Below the pieces are notes generated by a model, which saw only the letters and a list, made by a program, of their open reading frames with translations, made no database searches and was not told the origin of the DNA. Of a DNA stretch of 64,000 bases, positions 10,589 through 20,551 are shown one piece after another. This DNA is from Astropecten irregularis (Eukaryota; Echinodermata; Asteroidea; Paxillosida; Astropectinidae), in NCBI GenBank assembly GCA_963971285.1, contig OZ020258.1, positions 5,084,001 to 5,148,000 on the forward strand, given 5' to 3'. Made by a program: the position numbers and the translations under genes. Position 1 is the stretch's first letter. Each line of letters begins with the position of its first letter.

Positions 10589-12388
10589 GTGTGAATACAT
10601 CTAAATTGCTAAGCAATGTGTGATGTCACAATACAATCTATATGGTGATACTGAACAACTTATCTTAATATTAATCTTAATGGTCTGTGAAATCCAGCCC
10701 AGGCTCCCAAGTTTAACAGCATCCCAAGTAGAAAACCTTACGCAACCTACGCTGTGAATTACATCGTACATTTGGGATGGGAAAAGAACTTAAGTCGGAA
10801 TGCTCCTTACCTTAAATTGAACATCAAGTAGGCCTACAGCACAGATTCAAACCGACCTAAAAATGCAATTCTCTCCTGCACGTATTTACATTTTCAGTGT
10901 ATATTGAAGAGTAAGGACTAACGGTCTTAATCAATCTTAAGAACATCTTACCCAAAATGTCAACTTTCCTTCTTGTGAAAATGCAATCCTTCGCTAGCTT
11001 CGTTATAGGCAATGCCGGTCACGTCAAGAAATACTGTCACTGCCGCTCAGCCGAACTGTCACCAACATGCCATGAAAGTAACACCGGTGTTTCTGTGACT
11101 GACAACAAGTCTATTGATCTCCACATACATACAACACTTTCTTTTTTCTCAGGGAACAACAACCAACAAAAAACAACACTTCCAATCGAAGGTTATAAGC
11201 TAATTCGATTTCCATGGTTATCAGCAAGGCATAAAGGAATTATGACCATGCCGATGTCAGTATTGTTATTAATGGCCAACACACGTGGCAGAGTTTGGTA
11301 TGCGGGCGACGGAGTCAAAATGGAAAACATGTATGTGTGTAATACCCGGCCAGGAGCGGGGATATTTAGAAGGTAATTGGTTTTTGGGGAGGATTGACTC
11401 TCATTCACGAGACTTGACTGGATACCCGACCGTTAAGACTTTCAATTATGGAATACAGCCTTGCAATGGAGTTGCCTTTTTGTATTATCCTTTTTTCTTT
11501 TCGTCATCCTCATTGCGCTTAATTAACTGCCGTGCTACGACAATTACCCAAGAGCGACACGGATCAAGTCTAATCCGTGAGGATCTAAGGTTGATAATTA
11601 TACATCTTCATTGGCTGGATTTCAATTATGAACTGACAGCAGTAAAAATGACTGGAAATCTCCATCAATTTGTGAATGTCTTCAGTATATGAGCAGCTTT
11701 TTCAGGGCAAGGTATTACTTGTTGACTTATGAGGGGTTTTAACTGACAGTCATAAGTACGGATGTCCCTGGCGGACAAACCTTTATAGGATGTAAGGATG
11801 ACAAGCTCTTTTCGAAGGCACGCACGAAAAACAGCCACCTTGGGTTAATGAACTTATTTTGGGTCTCCAAGGGGGCGCTGTACCCAAATCTTTGGCTGCG
11901 GCCGCAAATAACACACACGTCTATGAAAACGGCTGCAGTCACTGGCTAGTGGCGCGTTAGCAGAAAATAATCACGGTCAGCCCAGAAATCCTTCGTTAAC
12001 CGAAAGTCTTGCTTACAGATTCCATGAAATAAAACTTCACGCAAAGCAGTGCACGTAAGCACAAAAATATAGGCCGTGATCGACGGATTCCATGAAATTG
12101 GGCCTATCAACGTACAAGTACGGTTTATTTACTATCAAACAAGGTTCATTATTTTAAGGTCCTTGTGCACACGCAATGATATATGGACGGGCTAATGATC
12201 CTTTGTTGAACTAAGGTCATTTTCTGCTAATTAAAGCCGCTGCCGTACTTAACCTATTTCGTCGAGCCTGGTTTCCGTGACAGCAAGAAAGTACAAGCTT
12301 GTGTTGGAACAGTGCGTGGGCATTACGTCTACACGAAATAGGTCTGTCGGTTTGAAACAGGGTCGGATCTCAGCAAAATATTTATTAT
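10589..12388. other. No confident gene
   Basis: Plus-strand frames of 139 and 135 codons (10957-11376, 11285-11692) overlap each other and lack recognisable motifs. GGGGGCGCTGT and CGGCCGC near 11875-11910 are GC-rich words without context. I see no repeats with clear ends. Confidence 0.4.
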
Positions 12389-12531
12389 GGGGTCGATTTC
12401 GCGAAGCCCTACGATTGATCGCAATTCGAGTTTACGCGGGAAGGATTACCCTCGTATCCTACGATAGGGCTGCAATGCATCGCAAGTCCTACGATTTATA
12501 GTAAGCTACGATGGGTTTGGTGAAATCGACC
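12389..12531. mobile_element. Family I palindromic MITE
   Basis: Terminal inverted repeats GGGGTCGATTTCGCGAAG and TTTGGTGAAATCGACC enclose about 140 bp with CCTACGAT/ATCGTAGG words on both arms. Similar elements occur at 27580, 58466 and (half) 62247. Confidence 0.8.
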
Positions 12532-12559
12532 TCTGAACATTTTTGTCAATGTATAAACG

Positions 12560-12764
12560 CAGTGGCGTCACCAGACTTTTGAGTCTGGGGGGGCACAAGG
12601 GGGGCACTAGCAATTGTTGGGGGGGGGGGGGGGGTGGCACTACAATATATATTATATTTTTTTTCACCAACCCAAATCTCAAATGGGGGGGCACAAGGGG
12701 GGGCACAAGGTTTTCCAGGGGGGGCACGTGCCCCCCCCCCGGCCCCCCCTTGGCGACGCCACTG
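12560..12764. mobile_element. hAT-type MITE, second copy, inverted
   Basis: The 205-bp element has termini CAGTGGCGTCACCA and TGGCGACGCCACTG and the exact 8-bp duplication TATAAACG at 12552-12559 and 12765-12772. It is the reverse orientation of the copy at 3865-4068. The overlapping short frames across it are low-complexity artefacts of the G and C runs. Confidence 0.93.
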
Positions 12765-13083
12765 TATAAACGATGCACTCACCTATTGCGATTTGTCGGA
12801 GCATCCTTGTGTTTCCCTTTCGATGGTTCCCTGGCCCTCTGCACTGTCCTATACCGCACGACTGCTGATAACCAGTGATGAGCAGCATCGCTCAAGAATC
12901 TGGCACCAAATAGCTGACGAGACTCGTACGGTCACTATTGCTGAGGTGCGGGAACGCTACACTCTTAGTCTACCATATCATGGTAGATACATCTGCCTTC
13001 TTCAAGTCTGCAATAAAATGGCATAATTTATTAATTTTATTAGAAAAATTCAAATAACAAAAATAACAAAACTATAATAATTA

Positions 13084-13380
13084 CCGATAATGGGTACTTA
13101 GGGAGACATTCCCATAGGGACGTGCACACGACTTTACTTACCTTTTTCTAAACATCCTCCAAACCAATGAACTTGAAATTGAAATATTAAAAATATTTGA
13201 AATATTGAAAAATATATATAATTGAAATATTAAAAATATTTGAAATATTGAAAAAATATATATAATTGAAATATTAAAATAATTGAATATTATTGGGGAG
13301 ACAACAAAATGTCTCCCTATTGACCGGTGTCTCCCAAATGTTAACTTTCAGATGCTAACCTGTCTCCCTATTATGCAATT
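13084..13380. repeat. Family J repeat with internal 53-bp tandem units
   Basis: GGGAGACATTCCCATAGGG, CGTGCACA and ACATCCTCCAAACCAATGAA recur at 57255-57540. Between them, about two and a half copies of an AATTGAAATATTAAAAATAT unit (period about 53 bp, 13185-13300) replace what is different sequence in the other copy. Both end with CTGTCTCCCTATTATGCAAT. Confidence 0.65.
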
Positions 13381-13552
13381 TAGAAAAAAATAAACCAATA
13401 AATAACAAACATAATTATTATACCTATGCAGTAGCGCTGCAGACTAGACATACCGAATTAGATAGCACAGGTTTGGATTTGTACAAGTAATAAACTGCTG
13501 CAAACTGCTCATCAGCCAAAATAATGACCTGAAATTTATAAAATGCTTCGAT

Positions 13553-13604
13553 TTAGGAGGGCCTGACGCATTTCGATCCTAGCAGGATCTTTCCCAAAGG
13601 CCAA
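13553..13604. repeat. Family D palindromic repeat, half
   Basis: TTAGGAGGGCCTGACG, TTTCGATCCTAGCAGGATCT and TTCCCAAAGGCC match the arm of the full family D palindrome at 26310-26407. Confidence 0.65.
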
Positions 13605-13836
13605 GAGAACTATCGCCAAGCAAAAAATCAGCCTTCCGCAAGTCAATTTTAATCCCTGCATAACACGGCTGAATGAAATTGGTCCCAAGGCAGGCTATAG
13701 GCACGGGCTTCATCAAGCAAACGACTTCCGCTTACAGTCACCGTTGGCCCAAGGGACACCACTCAGCAACAAAAGTAAATGATAGTCCTTGATTATTATC
13801 ATATATACACGGTGACCAAGGAGGAATATAGAGAGT

Positions 13837-13930
13837 ATCACCATGGTAACCACAGAGCGTAATTACTCAAAGCGACAGCAGAGCACATGTGGTTGCCATG
13901 GTGATATTTTCTCTTCTGTTACATAGCAAC
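13837..13930. promoter_or_regulatory. Cluster of three RFX X-box-like motifs
   Basis: ATCACCATGGTAACCACA (13837-13854), TGTGGTTGCCATGGTGAT (13888-13905) and GTTACATAGCAAC (13918-13930) each resemble the RFX X-box (GTNRCC, short gap, RGYAAC). The first two form an inverted pair matching at 17 of 18 bases. X-boxes typically control ciliary genes in animals, but no such gene is visible beside them. Function is inferred. Confidence 0.35.
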
Positions 13931-14799
13931 ATCGTCAAAACACGAAGGGGATATCCCTACTGAATTGTGAACGAAGTTTGGCAACGTTTTTTTTTTTTTT
14001 TGCTATAAGCCATATAATAGCTTTTTATAGAAAGTAAAAAATACATGATTGTATAATGCATCACGATGACATGTTTTTGTTGGTTTGCTTCAAAATTGTT
14101 ATATCTATGACACTGTTGACCAGTGGATTTTGTTGAACCCTTTTGACAGAAATACCCACGGAGGTACTGGTTTCTATGCAATTTAAAGAGGATTTTAAGG
14201 AGGTTTCTGTTTTGCTTAAAATCGGCTGTTTTGACCGAAACTGATGTCAGATTTCTTTTAAGCTGTTCACTCGATCATAACATTATATACTATAGTATGC
14301 ATCTAAAAAATAAAATGCCCATGTCGAAACTATGCAGTGATATCTTCGATGTTATACGTTTCCTAGTAGGCCAACATTTTAACAGCCAACATTTCTGAGC
14401 AAGAAAAATGCCAATCAACTTGTCTTGGAAGGATTTTGGTGTAATTTGAGGCCATTTTATTCATCAGTGAAACTTAACAAATTTCCTTTGGTCCCCCAAA
14501 TAATTTTTTTTTTCAATTCAATATTGGCCCAAAACTTACTTTTTCAGAATTACATGTCATCTTCCTTATATGTATTTATGACTACCAGGAACCATTTCTA
14601 GCAAGGAAAATGCAAGATCGACACAAAAATATTAAGGTATAACTGCATTGACTTAATGTAATGTGGCATTTTTTATATAACCAGGACATCTGCGCAAACT
14701 TGTTGAGCAATTTTTGAGTGAGTGCAGCCGCTCCATGTATATTTGTTTTTTATCCCGTGTTGCTCTTTAATCAATGCAAAGATCGGAGTGAGTGGATCA

Positions 14800-15591
14800 C
14801 TGGAATGCTCTATAACGCAGCCTTTCCCTGACTTACGTCGACGTACGTACACCCCAAGCTAGCTCACTAGCTCAGTCTGTCAAAAAGCATCAAGCGCGTT
14901 GCCTCGGGACTGCTGGCCGGGGTAGTGACAGTCATCAGATCAGGCATTCAGTGCAACTAGCTAGACTCGCCGCTCGTATCGTACCGTCGTACCAGGCTTC
15001 GCTCTCAAACAACCAAATAGCCATGCACTTTTAACCGCGGACGAAGCCGCTGCATGCAGCCGAGGCACCTAGCTCACTTCATTCGCAGCTGATGCTGACA
15101 GCGTCTCACACCGCCAAAATAAACCCCGTATGCTTGCATGATGTCAGATAGAGTGTGTCCCACATCTCTGCGCTCCGTTTGTGTGATACAAAAGATGAAG
15201 AAGGAGTAAGTGTCATCGATGATAAGACATCACGACACGTAGCATACTGACGGGAGGTGCGGTTATGAAAACACGGGGAGACTCGCTTGATCGGAGGCTC
15301 TTGATACGCTTTCAACCAGGCACGATCATGAAGAGAATCTAGTGGCCTTTTTTTTTGGTTGTATTTTGGCACTGTCAACCGGTGAATGTTGATGAACTGA
15401 TCGTCGTTGCTGCACTTTGTTCAGTTGCCATGCGTTTCTGATGATCAGCGTTGGTTTGCAAATGATTTTTGTTCTCCCCAAGGATGACACGGAAGGAGGG
15501 ACTGGCCTACTCTTTTTAATCGCCTCACCATTAGTCAAGATAGCTTTCTGATTACAAAACGGCTCCTCGGAACAAACTCTGCACTAGACAG
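14800..15591 (+). promoter_or_regulatory. GC-richer stretch ending in a consensus splice donor; possible promoter/5' UTR exon
   Basis: CpG density rises between about 14820 and 15300 compared with neighbours, and at 15591 the sequence GACAG|GTAAGA is a near-perfect donor. A second donor-like GA|GTAAGTG occurs at about 15204 after a short frame beginning MMSDRVCPTS. No downstream exon was found, so this could be coincidence. Confidence 0.22.
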
Positions 15592-15752
15592 GTAAGAAGA
15601 AACGACTTCATAATTTGAATAAGTTTGTATTTATATTCATCTAAAGATGTTGCTATTTCCCGCAAAAACCATGCGTTTTACTCTAACTTGCGAAAAACGC
15701 CATTCAATATCCCAAATTGTAACATGGTCATGAAACTGCCTTATTGTCAGAA

Positions 15753-15999
15753 TTAAAGGTATAATACATGATTGGTAAAGGTCACAGAACAACACTCAGT
15801 TTTGTCTGATCCAACATGCACATGAAATAATAAACCTGTGATAATTAATTGAGCTCAATCGGACATTTGAGTCACGGGAAAATAGATAACGGTGTGTTTC
15901 TAATAATGCGCACCATCTTCATACCCTGAAATGCATACGTAAATCTGTGAACATTTTTGTTGGGATTTGGGTATGTTACCAATCCTACTGTACCTTTAA
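15753..15999 (-). mobile_element. Family B MITE, internally deleted
   Basis: Ends TTAAAGGTATAATACATGAT and CTACTGTACCTTTAA match family B. Compared with full copies it jumps from GGGAAAATAG straight to ATAACGGTGTGTTTC, missing roughly 130 bp of centre. Confidence 0.85.
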
Positions 16000-16383
16000 T
16001 TTATGAAATTCTCAGTTAAAACTAAGCTCATTTTGTCCCTTTGTTTGCATAATAAACAAAGTATAATTATATGGGCGTCACTTTCAGCGAACTAAAAGGT
16101 TCCAATTAATTAACTCATGTATTTTATTTAATCTGTTAAAATAATACGGAACTTTGTTCAATAATTATGTAAATATGCTAATTAAACACATTTTTTAAAG
16201 CCAATTTTCTGTAAATTATACGCATTCTGAGGACAGGATGTACAAATATCAAAGGTGACAGAAATAGAACGACCGACCCCACACGCAGCTCATTAATCAC
16301 AGACAAATGGGTCCACTGGGAACATTTACCGGTGATGGTCGACAAAGTGTTAATAATTCAATTCCGGATATAGGCCTATATAC

Positions 16384-16739
16384 TTAAGGTAATATCATAC
16401 TTAAGTTGTTATCAAAGAAATCCAGATTCATGGGCAAACATTTCAAGACAAATACAGTAACAGTCATCTGTGAAAATTTCAGTCCCATACGGTGCCCACT
16501 TTTTGAGAAAACAGTGAGAAACGGCATTTTAAGTCTTTTTTTTTTTATATGTGATCTTTTAAAAGATCCAAAAGATTTTCGGTCGTTGTTTTACTAATTT
16601 CTGGATAAATACACCATTTCACACGGACAATTTCTAACGGTATGTTTCTACCACCACCATATTCATACCCTGTAAGTAATACGTAAATCTGTGAACATTT
16701 CTGTTTTGGTTTCTTACCAAAGTATGATACTACCTTTAA
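16384..16739 (-). mobile_element. Family A MITE
   Basis: It has TTAAGGTAATATCATACTTA and GTATGATACTACCTTTAA ends, the internal palindrome-like GATCTTTTAAAAGATC, and TTTCGGTCGTTGTTTTAC. The copy is reversed. Confidence 0.88.
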
Positions 16740-18476
16740 GATTGTGGACGCCAAAAATAAAACGGAATACCATTTTTCTATTACAGTTTCGCCATCCGAT
16801 ATCTAAATGCCAAACTATCGACATTCATAATACATGTACCTATGAAGGGAAAACAACCTGTTGACAATAATCAACATTTGTTTTGTTTTTTCCCTTTTCA
16901 CTGCGCGTTGAAACACCATTGTTCGTATACGCTGCATGCTGAGTGTATATTTCTATCAGGTTTTTTCTTTTCAATTCCCAGAAGACGAAAATGTTGTTTT
17001 TGACCTTTTCCAGTTTTAATGAAAGCAAATATATGCCGTTTGTCTTTTCTAATTTTTCTCATGTTGTGCTGGTGATTATGTGAACCGACGTGCATGCATA
17101 TAAGCACCAGCGAGACCGTGCACCGTATTAGCGATGTAAATGATAACGATGTGTCGTTGGAAAATGACGGGCGGTTTTTTTTTCAAGGGGGGAAATAGAA
17201 TAATGTTAAGAGAATATTTTCTACTCCATGGTTTCTAATGAATGCGACGCATGTGGGCTAAAGAGGGCGCCCTATCGTCGCCATATTTGGGTACACTCGG
17301 GCTTTTTTTCAAAAAGTCGGCTCGGGCTATAGGGCTCCGGTGTCGGATTCCATTTTGTACATTGATTTTCAGTATAACAGGTGTCAGGCTGAAAAGAAGG
17401 CACTTTGTTTGGACCAAAAATTTGAGATTTAATTGGTTTAAAAATCAAACAGCAAACATAAAATAATCAACACAGTCAAGCAGTAAACTTTTCTATGATC
17501 GAGACGAAGCCTGGGCTTGAGGCTTTCTATAAAGGGATCTTTTAGTTAATGTCCAAAGTCATAAGATATTACACCAATGTGTAAAATTGTTGTACTTTGA
17601 AATTAACAGTAAATTACAGGTACACGGTTCAGCTTTTACAATTTACTTCATGAAATGTGCAGTTTATTTTTCTTTTCCTACTGACTTCACCCCTTACCGA
17701 TGACGTCAGTTTCGGGTCTACAGCAAATGAGGACTTACTTACTTATTTCCGGCTGACTATAATCTATGAAAATATTAAGTTCATTTGCATTCTCGAAGTA
17801 CCTATATAACGAGTATATAAATCAAGAAAAAATGTCATTTGAAAGTGTGACCAGGTAGTGAATTGGAAGTGACATTTGGGAGGCTGAGCAGCGGGTACGT
17901 GACTTGCATATAGGTCCTATATACACGTGTGATGGGTTTACACTCGACACGTGCTATGAGAGACACACGTGCTGTATGATCATGGGAGCATGTTGACAGC
18001 TTGATTGAAGCAAAGCCCTGCTTCGGTGCGTCCATATAAATTGATAGAGAGAGAGTAGAGTGAAAGATTACTGGTCAAGGTATAAATCTACCGTGATAGC
18101 TGGAGGACTTTTAATATCATCTTGTCATCGTATACCCATACTATACGGCAGAGGAAGATTATAGCCCTTATGGACATTTTCCTCTGCAATGTCGTGGATC
18201 GGGTTTTGCTATAAAACGAGATTACAGAAAGTCTCGGGGGTATATCAAAGGAAAAAGAAACCCTGATAATCTTGATTCTTGCAGAATTTCGCATAAGCAT
18301 TGGAAACATAATTCAACAATAATGGGACGTAATTTTGTAAAGTTGAATGTCTATACAAACAGATGTTTGATTTGATTACAACGTGCTTAGTGTCTAGATG
18401 ATATCAGCGGCTTAGATTGGATGTAACTTGTTTTGGCTGTCTTTGTTAACCAGCACAGTGACAGTCCGTACTTCAA
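16740..18476. other. No confident gene
   Basis: Three CACGTG E-boxes lie within 60 bp at about 17927-17972 (ACACGTGTG, ACACGTGCT, ACACGTGCT), and a TGACGTCA site lies at 17701. No exon, repeat ends or RNA gene is recognised. Confidence 0.4.
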
Positions 18477-18755
18477 AAAGGACCTTTAGGGACACCAGGC
18501 TTGAGACTAGGCTTGGGACTTATTCAGTCGCTACCGACAATGAGGTATACGGGCCTTTACGAAACCTGGCTTAAGGCTAGGCTAGGTACTAATTTTGCTA
18601 CCGCCATTTGAGGCCCACGAAACGAAATGAAGGGATTGGGCCACATGATGAAGCAGAAGAAAGGTTCCAGCTTCGCCATGTATCTCAAGCCCTTCATTTC
18701 ATTGTATAGGGAAATGAATCCCAAGCCTAGCCTCAAGCCTTATTTCGTAAAGGCC
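18477..18755. mobile_element. Family G MITE plus adjacent half copy
   Basis: The full copy 18551-18755 has inverted ends GGGCCTTTACGAAACCTGGC and TTATTTCGTAAAGGCCC, with AGGCTAGGCT/AGCCTAGCCT inside and a CGAAACGAAATGAAGGGATT core. A half copy (18477-18530) precedes it. Other copies are at 25312, 52239, 53561 and 56967. Confidence 0.82.
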
Positions 18756-19751
18756 CTATATGTGTTTTATAATTGATTGTGTACCATGCACCGTCTTGGG
18801 TCACAAGTCAGGAACAAATCTCATAGATATATTCTTAATGAGGTAAATTCACAAAAAGGAGAGTCATTTCAAATATTGCATGCGACAAGACTGTCAAATA
18901 ATTAATTATACATTTTCCCTTGAACTTGACTTCAAGGAGTGCGCCCTCAGCGACAACGATCATGGGCTATTTACTCTAACATTAATGGCACACAAACATC
19001 AAGACATACGTTCATTGCGATCCCTGCCCAACAAAATGAATCAAAACTGTAAAGATTACAAAATAGGTTACATATCATCGCAGAATCTAGACAAAAAAAA
19101 AGAGGAGATGTCATTACAGGTTAACCTGACTGGAAAGAGCTTTTAGCGCTGTCTCCCTCTGTCTGTTGAAACCGGAGACTAGTGAAGGAGAAACGAATGG
19201 GATACGTCAACAGCCGGGGCATTGCCTTTAGAAGCTTGGCCCAGCTGATGGTGATGTAGACCTTGTATATACCTGGCGACTTCCCACTCTCAAAGAGAGA
19301 TGATTGTCAGGTCCTGGTTGGATGTCACTGCTAAGTATCGTCTTGTAGCGAATCGACCACTCGGCCTAGTTTATTTATCTATCTATTTCTTTTTGAGAGT
19401 GCTTTAGGGAAGGCATGGTGTCATGTAAACTACGCCCTGCATTATGGAGGAATGAAACAGAATATAATTTTGCAGGTGTCCGATCTCTTGCTGAATAAGC
19501 AAGGGGATAGGAATAAGATGAATACTGTTTATTTTGCACTGTGTATATAGTTTCCTGTCTCACACTGGATGGTCGGATAGAGTTCTACTCCATGACCAGA
19601 TCAACGTGTGTATAGTCACGTCTGATTACTTCACCTGTTACATGTTGATGAAGGCGGTATCAGACCCTCATCCTTTGATATTTACCAAGGGGGCGACTCA
19701 CAGTGCTTTGTCCTGATTGCAATGCCATCTCGTTTCACGCAGAGATTGTCT
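18756..19751. other. No confident gene
   Basis: Short plus-strand frames only (for example 18880-19146, 88 codons), with no recognised motif. AT-rich unique-looking sequence. Confidence 0.4.
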
Positions 19752-20128
19752 CCATCATTATAATAATAATAATTTTGGCATTTATATAGCGTTCTTACAC
19801 ACAAGAAGGGTATCACAACGCTTTATACATTATTATTATCCCCGGTCATCGGGCCCATTTACATTCCTGAAACAATCTCAGCTCCCTGGGGAGTATACAG
19901 CCTCGTGCCACCATAAGGTGCACAGAGGCTAATCACACACACAAAGCCATCTCTACCCTCACAGGTAGCCATTTACACCTGGGTGAAGAGGAGCAATATG
20001 TGATAAAGCGTCTTGCCCAAGGACGCAAGCACTGTGTTAGCCCATGACTGGATTCGAATCCACAATCTGTAGATTGACCACAAGATCTTGAGTATACAAT
20101 ACGCCAGACCACTCGGCCACAGTACCCC
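19752..20128 (-). mobile_element. tRNA-Leu-derived SINE
   Basis: Reading the minus strand from 20128, the head has an A box (TGGCCGAGTGG, 20109-20119), an anticodon-loop-like CTCAAGATC as in tRNA-Leu(CAA), and a B box (GGATTCGAATCC, 20050-20061). The body continues with GTCCTTGGGCAAGACGCTTT, CACCCAGGTGTAAATGG and AACGCTATATAAATGCC and ends in an ATT-rich tail (19757-19774). The design is that of a Pol III-transcribed SINE. The tRNA assignment is inferred from the loop. Confidence 0.85.
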
Positions 20129-20551
20129 ACTGCAATGCAAATGACGTTATTGCCTAGAGAGCAAGATAGATGACGTATCCTTTAAGGGATTTTTCTTTGA
20201 TTTCTTTAAAGGTAGTATCATACTTTGGTATGAAACCAAAACAGAAATGTTCACAGATTTACGTATAACTTACAGGGTACGAAGATGGTGGTGTTTGAAA
20301 CATACCGTTAAAGCCTGAAATAGTGTATTTATCCAGAACTCAGTAAAACAACGACCGAAAATCTTTTTGATCTTTTAAAAGATCACAAATAAAAGAGGAA
20401 AAACTTAAGAGATACTGTGGCCGTTTTTCCACTGTTTTCTCAAAAGGTGGGCACCGTGGGACTGAAATTTTCACAGATGACTGTTACTGTATCTGTCTTG
20501 ATATTTTTGCCCATGAATCTGTGTTTCTTTGATAAAAAAAAAAACAAAGTA

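Noticed and set aside
12506-13026. Several overlapping 90-130 codon frames
   Set aside because: Most of their length is the hAT MITE with its G/C runs. The part downstream of 12773 is open but has no motif or splice signals.
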